From Methylobacterium sp. J-076 (lineage in GTDB: Bacteria; Pseudomonadota; Alphaproteobacteria; Rhizobiales; Beijerinckiaceae): 61,779 nucleotides of DNA. How positions within the stretch are numbered: position 1 is the stretch's first letter; every line of letters starts with the position of its first letter. Of the stretch, positions 46,048-54,338 are shown in pieces. The stretch is taken from positions 1 to 61,779 of the forward strand of contig NZ_JAKSXW010000025.1 of assembly GCF_022829405.1 (NCBI RefSeq), read 5' to 3'. The notes beneath the pieces were generated by a model. It saw only the letters and a program-made list of their open reading frames with translations. It was not told where the DNA came from and did not search any database. The position numbers and the translations under genes are program-made.

Positions 46048-46073
46048 CTCCGTTCGAGGAATTCCTCACGGAG
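46048..46073 (+). promoter_or_regulatory. Dyad directly upstream of dps
   Basis: A perfect palindrome GAGGAATTCCTC (46056-46067) is enclosed by CTCCGT (46048-46053) and ACGGAG (46068-46073). The ACGGAG that could serve as ribosome binding site is in the right arm, so an RNA hairpin could hide it; alternatively this is an operator. Confidence 0.45.
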
Positions 46074-46084
46074 ATAGCGATAAG

Positions 46085-46627
46085 ATGGCCAGCACCGGCA
46101 CCAGCGCGACCGCCCGCGCTCACAAGACCCGCAACGGCACCGATTCCAACGCCAAGCGCGTGTCGATCGAGGCCCTGAATGCCCGCCTCGCGGACGGCAT
46201 CGACCTTTCCCTGGCGATCAAGCAGGCGCACTGGAACCTCAAGGGCCCGCAATTCATCGGCGTCCACCTGATGCTTGACGGATTCCGCGACGAGATCGAC
46301 GCCCTCAACGACAAGGTCGCCGAGCGTGCGGTCCAGCTCGGCGGGACGGCCCTCGGCACGGCCCAGGTCGTGGCGGGGGACACCAAGCTCCCGGCCTACC
46401 CGACCGGCATCTACGCCATCGCCGACCACATCGCCGCGCTGATCGACAGCTACGCCGCCTACGCGAACGCGGTGCGCGAGAACATCGACCAGACCGACGA
46501 GGCGGGCGACGCCGACACGGCGGACCTGTTCACCGAGGTGTCCCGCGCCGTTGACAAGCAGCTCTGGTTCCTCGAGGCCCACGTCCAGGAGCCGACCGGC
46601 CAGATGCGCGACGGCAACGCCGGCTGA
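46085..46627 (+). CDS. dps: Dps-family ferritin-like DNA-binding protein
   Basis: The protein is 180 aa and forms a ferritin-like four-helix bundle. The ferroxidase site residues are visible in AIKQAHWNLKGPQFIGVHLMLDGFRDEIDALNDKVAERA. LWFLEAHVQEP is the usual last helix. The N-terminal tail is rich in Lys, Arg and Ser and can bind DNA, as in E. coli Dps. It stores iron and protects DNA under oxidative or starvation stress. The ATG at 46085 is chosen; an in-frame ATG at 46037 lies before the dyad. Confidence 0.9.
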   Translation: MASTGTSATARAHKTRNGTDSNAKRVSIEALNARLADGIDLSLAIKQAHWNLKGPQFIGVHLMLDGFRDEIDALNDKVAERAVQLGGTALGTAQVVAGDTKLPAYPTGIYAIADHIAALIDSYAAYANAVRENIDQTDEAGDADTADLFTEVSRAVDKQLWFLEAHVQEPTGQMRDGNAG

Positions 46628-46662
46628 GCGCGGAGACGAACGGCGTTTCGGGGGCGATCCCA

Positions 46663-46780
46663 CCCTCCACCTCACCCTGAGGTGCCCGCGTGAGCGGGCC
46701 TCGAAGGAGTGCTCCAGGGAGCGCGGAGCCCTCCTTCGAGGCGGCTGTCGCCGCACCTCAAGGATGAGGGGAGTGGAGGG
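46663..46780. repeat. Palindromic intergenic repeat, third type
   Basis: The ends CCCTCCACCTCACCCTGAGG and CCTCAAGGATGAGGGGAGTG are inverted. Inner arms CCTCGAAGGAGTGCTCC and GCCCTCCTTCGAGG also pair. It lies between convergent dps and the capsid gene and may serve as a bidirectional terminator. Confidence 0.65.
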
Positions 46781-46868
46781 GATCGCCGGTCGGCGACCCG
46801 CCTCGCCACGATGGCCGCGAGGCGGCGAGAGGGAGTCCACGCCGTCCTTGATGACGGCGCGGCACCGC

Positions 46869-48140
46869 TCAGGCGAACTTCAGCAGCTTGATCGCGTCGA
46901 AGTCCTGCACCCCGCCACCGACGCGCTTGGTGGTGTAGAACAGCACGTAGGGCTTGGCGGAGTAGGGATCGCGCAGGACCCGCAGGCCCGTGCGGTCCAC
47001 GACGAGGTAGCCCCGGCGGAAGTCGCCGAACGCCACGGAGAGGCTGCCCGCGGCGATGTCGGGCATCGCCTCCGCCTCCGTCACCGCAAAGCCCATCAGG
47101 GTCGCGGCCCGGTCCGCGGCGAGCGGCGGCTGCCAGAGGTAGTTGCCATCCGCGTCCTTGAACTTGCGGATCGCGCTCTGCGTCCGCCGGTTCATCACGA
47201 AGCGGGCGTTCTGGCGGTAGGCGGCCCGCAGGGCGTAGACGAGGTCGAACAGCACGTCGGACGGGTTCGCGGCGGCGAAACCCGCCGAGGTGCCGGTACC
47301 GACGAAGCCGAGCTTGCCCGGCGCCCAGGCGGCGTTGGCCACCGTGTCGGAGGCCAGGAAGCCCTTCGGCCGCCCGACGCCGTTGCCGCCGACGAAGGCG
47401 ATGCCCTCCTGCTCGGCGAAGGCGGTCTCGACCTCGCCCGCCAGCCACTCCTCCACGTTCACCACCGCATCGTCGAGCAGGGTCTGCGTCGCGGCCGGCA
47501 TCGCGTAGAGCTCCGCCGCCGGGAAGGCCAGCTGCGAGAGCGTCGGCGCGTCGGTGGCGGGCCGGGCCGCCGCCTCGGCCACCCACCCGGTCACCGGGGC
47601 GCCGGTGGAGACCGCCCGCTTGTACTGCCCGCCGGAGATCTGCTGCACGCTGGAGATGGCGCGGATCGGCGAGAGCGCGGCGAGGCGCTGGAGCACGGTG
47701 CGCTCCAGGCTGTCGGGCACGAGGTAGCCGCCGTCCGGCCCGGAGCCGGCGGACATGGCCTTGGCCTCCAGGCGCTTCAGGCCGCCGCTCTCGCCGGCCC
47801 GGACGTAGAGGTCGAAGGCGGCCTTGTGCTCGGTGGCGGCGCCGTCGTCCCGGCCGCGGGGCTCGGCGAGGGCCGGGCGGGCCCGCTCCAGGCTGATCCG
47901 GTCGAGGCGGGTGCGGGCGGCGTCCAGCGCCGCGTCGATCCGGGCGAGCTTCTCCTCGGTGACCACGTCGGGGCCGATCCGGCCCTCGATCTGCCGGAGG
48001 CGGTCGTCGTTGGTGTCCTTGAAGGCCTCGAAGGCGGCGGCGAAGTCATCGACGGCCGAGCGGATCGGGCCCGGCTCGGCGGCCTTGTTCTCCAGCGGCG
48101 GAAGGGCGGCCTTGGTCTCGATGGCGGCGTGATGCGTCAT
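46869..48140 (-). CDS. HK97-type major capsid protein (orfg5 equivalent)
   Basis: The protein is 423 aa. The first 110 or so residues are a charged helical delta-domain (DRLRQIEGRIGPDVVTEEKLARIDAAL) likely removed by the protease. The HK97 fold follows (AGSGPDGGYLVPDSLERTVL; MPAATQTLLDDAVVNVEEWLAGEVETAFAEQEG; NGVGRPKGFL; RFVMNRRTQSAIRKFKDADG). It builds the GTA head. The ATG at 48140 overlaps the protease stop by 4 bases (ATGA). Confidence 0.93.
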   Translation of the reverse strand: MTHHAAIETKAALPPLENKAAEPGPIRSAVDDFAAAFEAFKDTNDDRLRQIEGRIGPDVVTEEKLARIDAALDAARTRLDRISLERARPALAEPRGRDDGAATEHKAAFDLYVRAGESGGLKRLEAKAMSAGSGPDGGYLVPDSLERTVLQRLAALSPIRAISSVQQISGGQYKRAVSTGAPVTGWVAEAAARPATDAPTLSQLAFPAAELYAMPAATQTLLDDAVVNVEEWLAGEVETAFAEQEGIAFVGGNGVGRPKGFLASDTVANAAWAPGKLGFVGTGTSAGFAAANPSDVLFDLVYALRAAYRQNARFVMNRRTQSAIRKFKDADGNYLWQPPLAADRAATLMGFAVTEAEAMPDIAAGSLSVAFGDFRRGYLVVDRTGLRVLRDPYSAKPYVLFYTTKRVGGGVQDFDAIKLLKFA

Positions 48141-48649
48141 GGCAAAACCTCGTCTCGGGGTGAGGGCGGAAAGGGGGATCGGGCGGCGCGGAGCCGCGGC
48201 GGCGCGATCCGGCGGGCGAGACCGCGGATCGCCTCGGGGGTGGGGCTCGGGCTCGCCCGCGCCCCCGGCTGCAGGGGAAAGGTCACGACCGAGATCTCCC
48301 AGAGGTCGATTCCCTGCAGGCGGCGGGAGCCGTCGGCGCCGGGCCGGGCGCTGAGGGTCCGGAATCCGATGGAGAGGCCGTCCAGGGCCCCATCGCGCAT
48401 CAGGGCGGCGACCTCCCGGCCCCGCTGCACGGAGAGGTTGAGCTGCCCCTCGGCGTAGAGGCCGCGGGCATCCTCCCGCAGGGCCAGCCACCGGCCGATC
48501 GGCTCGGCGGGATCGTGCTGGAACAGCATGCGCACGCCCGCCGCGCCGCGCCGGGCGAGGCTGCCGGCGAAGGCGCCCGGCAGGACCACGTCGCGCCCGA
48601 GATCGGGCACGCCGAACACGCTGGCATAGCCGGTGAAGAGGCCATCCAT
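48137..48649 (-). CDS. HK97 prohead protease (orfg4 equivalent)
   Basis: The protein is 170 aa. FTGYASVFGVPDLGRDVVLPGAF, LFQHDPAEPIGRW with the catalytic His, and GLSIGFRTL with the catalytic Ser are typical of the U35 prohead protease family. It trims the capsid delta-domain. The Arg/Pro-rich tail is variable. Confidence 0.92.
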   Translation of the reverse strand: MDGLFTGYASVFGVPDLGRDVVLPGAFAGSLARRGAAGVRMLFQHDPAEPIGRWLALREDARGLYAEGQLNLSVQRGREVAALMRDGALDGLSIGFRTLSARPGADGSRRLQGIDLWEISVVTFPLQPGARASPSPTPEAIRGLARRIAPPRLRAARSPFPPSPRDEVLP

Positions 48650-48710
48650 GGCAGGATCCTGCTTGTCTTGAGTGCGGGGCCGGGGCGGGCTCGGGGCCGC
48701 CTCGTCGTTG

Positions 48711-48840
48711 CGGGCGAGCGCGGAGCGATGGCCTGCCTCCCGCGCCGTCGTTGCGCGGCGGAGCCGAAGCGATCCAGGGCGCGCCCTGTCCGGATGAGGC
48801 GGTGCCGCCTGGATCGCGTCGCTCCGCTCGCGATGACGGC
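48711..48840. repeat. Palindromic intergenic repeat, family A copy 4 with an extra left end
   Basis: A full unit runs from about 48743 (CGCCGTCGTTGCGCGGCGG) to 48840 (CGCTCGCGATGACGGC). A truncated left end (CGTCGTTGCGGGCGAGCG) precedes it at 48713-48730. It fills the gap between portal and protease genes in the GTA cluster. Confidence 0.75.
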
Positions 48841-48872
48841 GGGGGAGCCGAGGCGATCGATTGGCGACGGGA

Positions 48873-50030
48873 TCAGGGCGAGGGAGCCTCCGGCAGGTAG
48901 CCCACGGCCTCGCGCTTCTCGGCCTGGGTGAGGAAGTCGGCGGCCTGGATCCGGCGCCAGAGGGATTCCCGCTCGGAGGCCAAGGCCTCGATCCGGTCCA
49001 GGTCCGGTTCCAGCTCCACCGTGCCGAAGGCCGGTTCCAGCCAGTTCGCCACGGCCTGGGCCGTGCGGCGGGCCAGGGGGATCAGGGTCTGCCGGTACAG
49101 GGCGCGGTTGGCCTCCGCGTAGTTGGCGTGGGTGCTGTCCCCCGGCAGCCCGAGGAGGAGCGGAGGGACCCCGAAGGCCAGGGCGATCTCCCGGGCCGCG
49201 GCGTTCTTGGCCTCCACGAAGTCCATGTCCCGCGGCGACAGGGCGAGGGGCTTCCAGTCCAGCCCGCCTTCGAGCAGGAGCGGCCGCCCGGCATTGCCGG
49301 CGCCTTGATAGTTCGCCTCCAACTCGCCCTTGATGCGGTCGAACTGCGCCTCCGAGAGGGAGGCGCCGGCGAAGACCAGGGCGCCCGAGGGTCTGGCGGC
49401 GTTGTCGAGCAGCGCCTTGTTCCAGGCGGCGGCGGCGTTGTGGATGTCGAGGGCGGTGGCGGCGGCCTCGATGGGCGGCAGGCCGCCATGGTCGTCGCCA
49501 GGGTGGAACAGGCTGAGGGCCAGGATCGGGGCGACAGCCCCCTCGCCGAGGTCGAACCGGCGGCTCTGGCCGCCCACGGTGTAGACGTAGGCGGCTGGCC
49601 AGCCGTCCGGGCCGGGCGCCACCCGCATCCGCTCGGGCCGCAGCGCCTGCAGGCCGACGACCCGGCCCTCGACGCCGACCGCCTCGAGATAGGCGGACCC
49701 GGCGAGCATCAGGTCGGCATAGACCGTCTCGAGGAGCTGGACGCCGCTCTCGCGCAGGTTCGGCCGGGCGAGCAGCGCCAGGAGGTCCCGCCCGTCGCCC
49801 GAGACCGGCGTCAGGGGCAGGCTCGCGGCCGATTCCGCCACGAGCCGCACCGCCCGGTAGACCACCGGATTGCGCTGGTAGCCGGCCCGGGCCAGGGAGG
49901 CGGGATCGCGGGATGTCCAGGTCGGGCGGCAATCCGCGTAGAGCGCGAAGCCCGGCGGGGCGGCCTTCGTCGCGAGGGACGGGCGCGCCTGTCCGGCGGC
50001 CCTCACGAGCCAGTCGAGAAGCTTGGGCAT
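48873..50030 (-). CDS. Phage portal protein (orfg3 equivalent)
   Basis: The protein is 385 aa, near RcGTA gp3 length. Typical HK97 portal segments are visible: RNPVVYRAVRLVAESAASLPL, LLETVYADLMLAGSAYLE, PIEAAATALDIHNAAAAWNKALLDNAARPSG, and FGVPPLLLGLPGDSTHANYAEANRALYR. It forms the dodecameric DNA entry channel that docks the terminase. The ATG at 50030 gives the family N-terminus; the frame is open upstream without homology. Confidence 0.92.
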   Translation of the reverse strand: MPKLLDWLVRAAGQARPSLATKAAPPGFALYADCRPTWTSRDPASLARAGYQRNPVVYRAVRLVAESAASLPLTPVSGDGRDLLALLARPNLRESGVQLLETVYADLMLAGSAYLEAVGVEGRVVGLQALRPERMRVAPGPDGWPAAYVYTVGGQSRRFDLGEGAVAPILALSLFHPGDDHGGLPPIEAAATALDIHNAAAAWNKALLDNAARPSGALVFAGASLSEAQFDRIKGELEANYQGAGNAGRPLLLEGGLDWKPLALSPRDMDFVEAKNAAAREIALAFGVPPLLLGLPGDSTHANYAEANRALYRQTLIPLARRTAQAVANWLEPAFGTVELEPDLDRIEALASERESLWRRIQAADFLTQAEKREAVGYLPEAPSP

Positions 50031-50212
50031 GGTTCTGCCTCGGGCGGGGATCGAAAGGCGGCGCGCGGCGGGGCAGGACCCGGGGCGGCGCACCAAGCCG
50101 GCGCAAAAGATTGACGCATTGGCGGACGGGCGTGATCCGGCCGCCACAGCTCACGCAGGCATGATCTTGTATTCGGAATACGGTTCGTTCCAGAGACCAC
50201 GGACCCACTGAC
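50031..50212. other. Gene-poor stretch with a possible short ORF or small RNA
   Basis: Together with the terminator and the next gap this makes 315 bases without a firm gene. A 16-codon frame at 50161-50211 (MILYSEYGSFQRPRTH) ends one base before a strong terminator. It could be the end of a small RNA or peptide transcript on the plus strand. No known RNA family was recognised. Confidence 0.3.
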
Positions 50213-50242
50213 GGCGTGTCCTGCCAAGGGCACGCCTTTTTT
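50213..50242 (+). terminator. Intrinsic terminator
   Basis: GGCGTGTCC (50213-50221) and GGGCACGCC (50228-50236) pair with one G-T wobble around TGCCAA, followed by six T. It implies a plus-strand transcript upstream, although no firm gene is seen there. Confidence 0.75.
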
Positions 50243-50345
50243 CATCGAGCGCCGGGCCCGGAGTCGTCAGGGCCGCGGCGGGCGAACTCCCCCGCGCCGC
50301 CCGGCGTTGGCCTGCGACATCCACAGGTCAGAGGGTCCCCCAACC

Positions 50346-50615
50346 ATGTCCGTCCGTCACCTCGTCGCGTCCGGCTCGCTCCTGCTCGGCCTGTCGGGCG
50401 CCGCCCTGGCGCAGACCGCGCCGGTCGCCCCCGGGGCCTCCCCGTCGTCGGCTCCGGTCGTGGTCCCGCAATCCGGCTCGACCGGTGCGCCGAACGCCGC
50501 CACCATCTCCCCGAACGGCAACCCGGCCGACACGATCACCACGGATTCCGCGGCGGGCGGCAACGCGGGGCAGCCCTCGCGCGCCATTCCGCAGGGCGGC
50601 GGCAGCACCAAGTAG
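50346..50615 (+). CDS. Small secreted hypothetical protein, 89 aa
   Basis: No family recognised. A clear signal peptide (LVASGSLLLGLSGAALA) is followed by QTAPVAPGA and a low-complexity Ser/Gly/Pro/Asn region, a pattern frequent among small exported proteins in Methylobacterium. ATG at 50346 is chosen because it starts the signal peptide. It lies on the plus strand between the GTA portal and terminase genes, which are on the minus strand. Confidence 0.6.
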   Translation: MSVRHLVASGSLLLGLSGAALAQTAPVAPGASPSSAPVVVPQSGSTGAPNAATISPNGNPADTITTDSAAGGNAGQPSRAIPQGGGSTK

Positions 50616-50627
50616 GACGCGCCCGCG

Positions 50628-50649
50628 CCCGGCGGGCCTTCCCGCCGGG
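50628..50649. terminator. 9-bp GC-rich hairpin between convergent ends
   Basis: CCCGGCGGG (50628-50636) and CCCGCCGGG (50641-50649) pair perfectly around CCTT. It sits between the 89-aa gene and the terminase remnant, which end towards each other. No T run follows. Confidence 0.5.
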
Positions 50650-50656
50650 CCGACGC

Positions 50657-50782
50657 TCACAGCTGCCGGATCCGCGGCGCGCTACGCTCCTCCAGCATCA
50701 GGGCCGTCAGCGCCCAGACCAGGGCGTCCAGCCTGTCCGGGGATGCCCCGCTTGACAGGCCGTCCGGCCCGAAATCGCACAT
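50657..50782 (-). pseudogene. C-terminal remnant of the GTA large terminase (orfg2 equivalent)
   Basis: The last 41 codons of a GTA-type terminase remain: MCDFGPDGLSSGASPDRLDA, then LVWALTALMLEERSAPRIRQ and a final L. The SPDRxDALVWALT motif is the conserved C-terminal nuclease end of GTA TerL. It lies exactly where orfg2 should be, upstream of portal. Upstream of the Met the frame reads KRDTAL, which does not fit the family, and the next gene is foreign. The rest of terL is missing from the window. The break is read as an insertion boundary near 50783. Confidence 0.72.
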
Positions 50783-50960
50783 TAAAGCAGTATCGCGTTT
50801 TCTTCCGTGTTTTCAGCGGGATACGCTTTTCAGCGCCCGCCTGAATTCACCGGAATGGAACCAGAACAAACTGCGGCGCTGTAAAGCGCGATATTCGCAC
50901 TCAACTCTCCCGCCATTGCAGTTTCGAACGGTCGCGCTCGCCTAGAGCGGCGCGTCGGTC

Positions 50961-53900
50961 GTGCTTCCTGCACCGCCTTCTGGCGTCGAGGGCCTGACCC
51001 CGACCCAGGTCCGCGCGCAACTCGCGCGGATGGGGTGGACGGCTGCCCTTCCGATTGTTGCTCACGATGCTGCCCATACCGGAGCCGGCAAGGCGCCTGG
51101 GATCCGGGCGTGGCAGCAGCGTGCGCAATTCGAGGGGCCGGAGACAACTGCAGCTGACCTTGCCGATTGGCAAAGGAAGGAGCGGCAATGGCCAGGAACC
51201 GGCGTTGGCTGCGGCAACTGCATCGCCATCGACGCCGACTTCGCGACTGACCCCGAGTTGGCCGCGACCGTCGCCGCGCTCGCCGTGGAGGTTTTTGGCG
51301 AGACCCCATTCGTGCGGCAGGGACAGGCCCCGAAGGTCGCCCTGATCTATCGAGCGGCCGAGCCCATGCCGTCCGTCAGCCTGAAAACGGCGGACGGTTC
51401 GGGCGACGGCATCGACGTGCTGGCCGAGGCCCGGCAGTTCGTTGCCTACGGCGTTCACCGCAAGACCCTCAAGCCCTACGCCTGGATCGGGACGGAAAGC
51501 CCGCTCACCGCCGGACCGGATGAAGCCCCCGAGATCACTCAGGCGCAGGTTGACGACTTTCTGTCCCGCCTGCGCGCCATCGTGGAGTTGAACGGCACGG
51601 GCGGCCGAAAGGGTGCGGGCGGCGGCGGGGGCGGCCAGATTGTCCGCGACGAGGCCGGCAAGGTCATCGACGGGCGCGAGATCCATCTTACGCGCATCGT
51701 CTATTCGGTCGCGTTGGCGAAGAAGTCCGAGGGCGAGGAATTGACGGTCGCCGGCATCGCCGCTGCGGCCTGGGACAGGTTCGTCACCACCACCATCCTC
51801 AACGACCGATGGACGCCGGAGGCCGCGAGGGCGAAGGCCGCCGCCCTCCTCGACCGGGTGCGCCGTGGGTTCGTCAGCCTCGACCCCGCCCCCCTTGGCG
51901 AGACGGGCGAGACCATCGAGCCGACCTATCCCGACCGCCGGGTGTCCGTCGCGGAGGCCGAGGCCGCTACAGCCGCCATCGTGGCGAGCTTCTTCGGGGA
52001 GCATATACCGGCCTGGAAGCGTGACCTCGCGCAATGGAAGATCGAGGCCGAGGAAGCGAAGGAAGTCGGCCAGCCCGAGCCCGCCAAGCCCACGCCTGCG
52101 TCGTGGGGCGCCCGCGTCGAGACCGCTATCGGTAAGACCGCCCTCGCCATCAAGGGTGCGGCCGAGGCGGCAAATGCCGGCATTAGCATCGTCTACGCCG
52201 CCCCCATGCACTCCCTCTTGGCCGAGCTTGCCGCCCGGTTCGCGACCGAGGGCGTCGAGGCCCGCGTCTATCGCGGATATGCCAGCGACGACCCGGAAGC
52301 ACCCGGCCTCAAAATGTGCCTGGACATCGACGCGATGCAGGACGCCCGCGACGCGGTGCGGCCGATCCCCTCGACCGTCTGCGAAAAGAAGATCGAGGGA
52401 GAAAAGCTGTTCTGCCGGTTCCACGACCGATGCGGGATGGAGCGCCAGCGGAAGGCCAATGCCCCGGTGTGGTTGGTGCCGCACGCCCTGCTCTTTCAGG
52501 CCCGCCCCGGCGCGATCCCTGCCCCCGACGCCCTCGTGATTGACGAGGGGATCGCCATGGGGGCGCTGCCCGATACCCCGGCGCGCATGTCCCTCGACGC
52601 GATCCAACGGGCGCCCGTCGAGCCGAACGAGAACGCGCCGATCTTCACGAACGCGGCCAACGACCTCGACGCCGCGCGGGCGGGGCTACTGCGGGCGCTG
52701 CGCGATCATCAAGACGACGGGCCGCTGCAACGCGCGATCTTCCTCGCGCACGGTGTTACGGCGACTATCGCGGCCGAGGCGCTGAAACTGGAATGGGGGC
52801 GCCTCAAAGACCCTGGCATCGCGCCCGGCATGGAGCCTAAGGCGCGCAAGGCGCTCGCGGCGGTAGTCAGCCAGCACAACCGGGACGCCAAGGCGCTCGC
52901 CGGCATCTGGCGCGAACTGCGCGCCTTCCTGGCGGGCGAGGCCGACGCCTCCGGCCGCCTGTACCTTCGGTACGACGAGGAGACCGAAGCGCGCATTCTG
53001 GAACGCCGATCCCTCGACACCATCCGCGCATCGTGGACCGCCCCCGCGCTGCTCATAGACGCCACGCTGCCCGAGGCCCGGCTTCTAGAGCCCGTGGTCG
53101 GGCACGGCATCGAAGTGAAAGCCGACATCACCGCCAGATGGAGCGACGCCGTGAAGGTCCGTCAGATCGTCGGCGCGCCCGTGACGGCGCGCAAGCTCGG
53201 CATCATCGACAACGACGAGGAGCCGGAGGGCGAGACCCCCGGCGCCCCCAAGCGGGTCATCACCGACCTGTTGCGCTTCATCCACCTGCGGGCCGCCCTC
53301 GTGTGGCCGCGCGTCGTGGTGGTGATCGCCCCCATGCGGCTGATCGCGGTCCTAACCGACCTCGGCCTGCCGGAGAACGTAGAGACAGCGCACTTCGGCG
53401 CGGTCGCCGGCATCGACCGTTGGGCCAGCGCGGCGGGGCTCATCTGCATCGGCCGCCTGCAACCCGGCCCCGGCATCACCGAGCCGCTGGCTGGCATCAT
53501 CACCGGCACCGTTCCCGGCTCGATTGAGGCCAACGCCCAAGGCGGGCGCTGGTACACCCGCGAGGCCGGCGCGATCCGCCTCGCGGACGGGAAGGGCGCC
53601 GCCGTCGAGCGCATTCGCCACCCTGACGCCTTGGTCGAAGCTCTCCGCTGGCAGATCACGGAAGCCGGCCTCATCCAAGCTATCGGCCGCCTGCGCGCCC
53701 TGCGCCGTGACGCGGCCTCGCCCGCCTTCCTCGACATCATCAACGACGTGCCGCTGCCGATCAGCGTTGGCGAGGTGACGACCTGGGACGAGGTCAAGGT
53801 CAGCGCATGGGCAGGCATGGCTTCCGAAGGGGTGCTGCTCGCGAGCCCGGCCGACATCGAGGCTTGCTTCCCAGAGGAGGCGCCGACGCGGCAGGCGGCG

Positions 53901-54338
53901 CGAGAAATGACCCTTCCGACGTTGGTTGTAACGTCTTTAAGGAATATAACTATAGACGTTACAACCAACGTCAGACTGGCCTCTTACAAGCGCCTGGGCC
54001 GCTTCGCGCCAGCCCGCGCCATCCTTCTCCCGAACGCGCCCGCCGACCTGCAATCCTGGCTGTTCGACCGCCTCGGCTCGATTGAGTGGCTGAAGGTGGA
54101 GGAGCCAGAGGCCCACAAGGAAGCAGCCCCGCAGCTTGCGCCCGCCGCCGCACCGCCACGCTTGCCGCGCTGCGCCGATTACGACCCGGAATTGGCTGCC
54201 CGCTACCCCCTCGCAGCCGAGCGCGAGCCCGAGCCGTTCAAGCTCGCCCCCGTCAACCCCGAGATCGTCCGCTGGCGACCGCCCTCGCCTCCCCGGCGTC
54301 CGGTCCTGCGCGTCGTTGCGATGGAGGCCGCCGAGTGA
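50961..54338 (+). CDS. Primase-polymerase/helicase-like replication protein
   Basis: The protein is 1125 aa, probably the replication protein of the element. The N-terminus is an archaeo-eukaryotic primase-type (prim-pol) domain: KAPGIRAWQQRAQFEGP, metal-binding Asp91/Asp93 in CIAIDADF, Asp152 in GIDVLAEARQFVAYGVH. The central part has a Walker A-like ETAIGKTALAIKG (Lys392), a Cys cluster (Cys474, Cys485, Cys491) and a Walker B DALVIDEG (Asp528/Glu529). GLIQAIGRLRALRRD near 905 matches SF2 helicase motif VI. The start is GTG at 50961 without a clear ribosome binding site. A 19-bp inverted repeat is embedded near its 3' end. The stop overlaps the next gene (GTGA). Confidence 0.7.
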   Translation: MLPAPPSGVEGLTPTQVRAQLARMGWTAALPIVAHDAAHTGAGKAPGIRAWQQRAQFEGPETTAADLADWQRKERQWPGTGVGCGNCIAIDADFATDPELAATVAALAVEVFGETPFVRQGQAPKVALIYRAAEPMPSVSLKTADGSGDGIDVLAEARQFVAYGVHRKTLKPYAWIGTESPLTAGPDEAPEITQAQVDDFLSRLRAIVELNGTGGRKGAGGGGGGQIVRDEAGKVIDGREIHLTRIVYSVALAKKSEGEELTVAGIAAAAWDRFVTTTILNDRWTPEAARAKAAALLDRVRRGFVSLDPAPLGETGETIEPTYPDRRVSVAEAEAATAAIVASFFGEHIPAWKRDLAQWKIEAEEAKEVGQPEPAKPTPASWGARVETAIGKTALAIKGAAEAANAGISIVYAAPMHSLLAELAARFATEGVEARVYRGYASDDPEAPGLKMCLDIDAMQDARDAVRPIPSTVCEKKIEGEKLFCRFHDRCGMERQRKANAPVWLVPHALLFQARPGAIPAPDALVIDEGIAMGALPDTPARMSLDAIQRAPVEPNENAPIFTNAANDLDAARAGLLRALRDHQDDGPLQRAIFLAHGVTATIAAEALKLEWGRLKDPGIAPGMEPKARKALAAVVSQHNRDAKALAGIWRELRAFLAGEADASGRLYLRYDEETEARILERRSLDTIRASWTAPALLIDATLPEARLLEPVVGHGIEVKADITARWSDAVKVRQIVGAPVTARKLGIIDNDEEPEGETPGAPKRVITDLLRFIHLRAALVWPRVVVVIAPMRLIAVLTDLGLPENVETAHFGAVAGIDRWASAAGLICIGRLQPGPGITEPLAGIITGTVPGSIEANAQGGRWYTREAGAIRLADGKGAAVERIRHPDALVEALRWQITEAGLIQAIGRLRALRRDAASPAFLDIINDVPLPISVGEVTTWDEVKVSAWAGMASEGVLLASPADIEACFPEEAPTRQAAREMTLPTLVVTSLRNITIDVTTNVRLASYKRLGRFAPARAILLPNAPADLQSWLFDRLGSIEWLKVEEPEAHKEAAPQLAPAAAPPRLPRCADYDPELAARYPLAAEREPEPFKLAPVNPEIVRWRPPSPPRRPVLRVVAMEAAE
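53918..53972. repeat. Perfect 19-bp inverted repeat inside the primase-helicase gene
   Basis: GACGTTGGTTGTAACGTCT (53918-53936) and AGACGTTACAACCAACGTC (53954-53972) are exact reverse complements with a 17-base AT-rich loop. The reading frame continues through it (TLVVTSLRNITIDVTTNVR). Its composition differs sharply from the flanking codons. Confidence 0.85.

Larger units (their letters stand above)
31687..50782 (-). mobile_element. RcGTA-like gene transfer agent cluster (interrupted)
   Basis: The gene order matches the Rhodobacter capsulatus GTA structural cluster: portal, prohead protease, capsid, connector, head-tail adaptor, DUF3168, major tail, gp10, chaperone, tape measure, DUF2460, DUF2163, NlpC/P60 and the TIM-barrel tip protein. 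It then adds DUF2793 and lysis-type genes. Three things break it up. Proteases and Dps on the plus strand lie at 44237-46627. Repeats fill 43268-43582 and 48711-48840. The large terminase is cut at 50782. Whether particles are still made is unknown. Confidence 0.85.

Noticed and set aside
50000..50345. tRNA or tmRNA as attachment site for the element
   Set aside because: GGTTCGTTCC resembles a T-loop, but no acceptor or anticodon stems could be paired. The boundary inside the terminase fits better.
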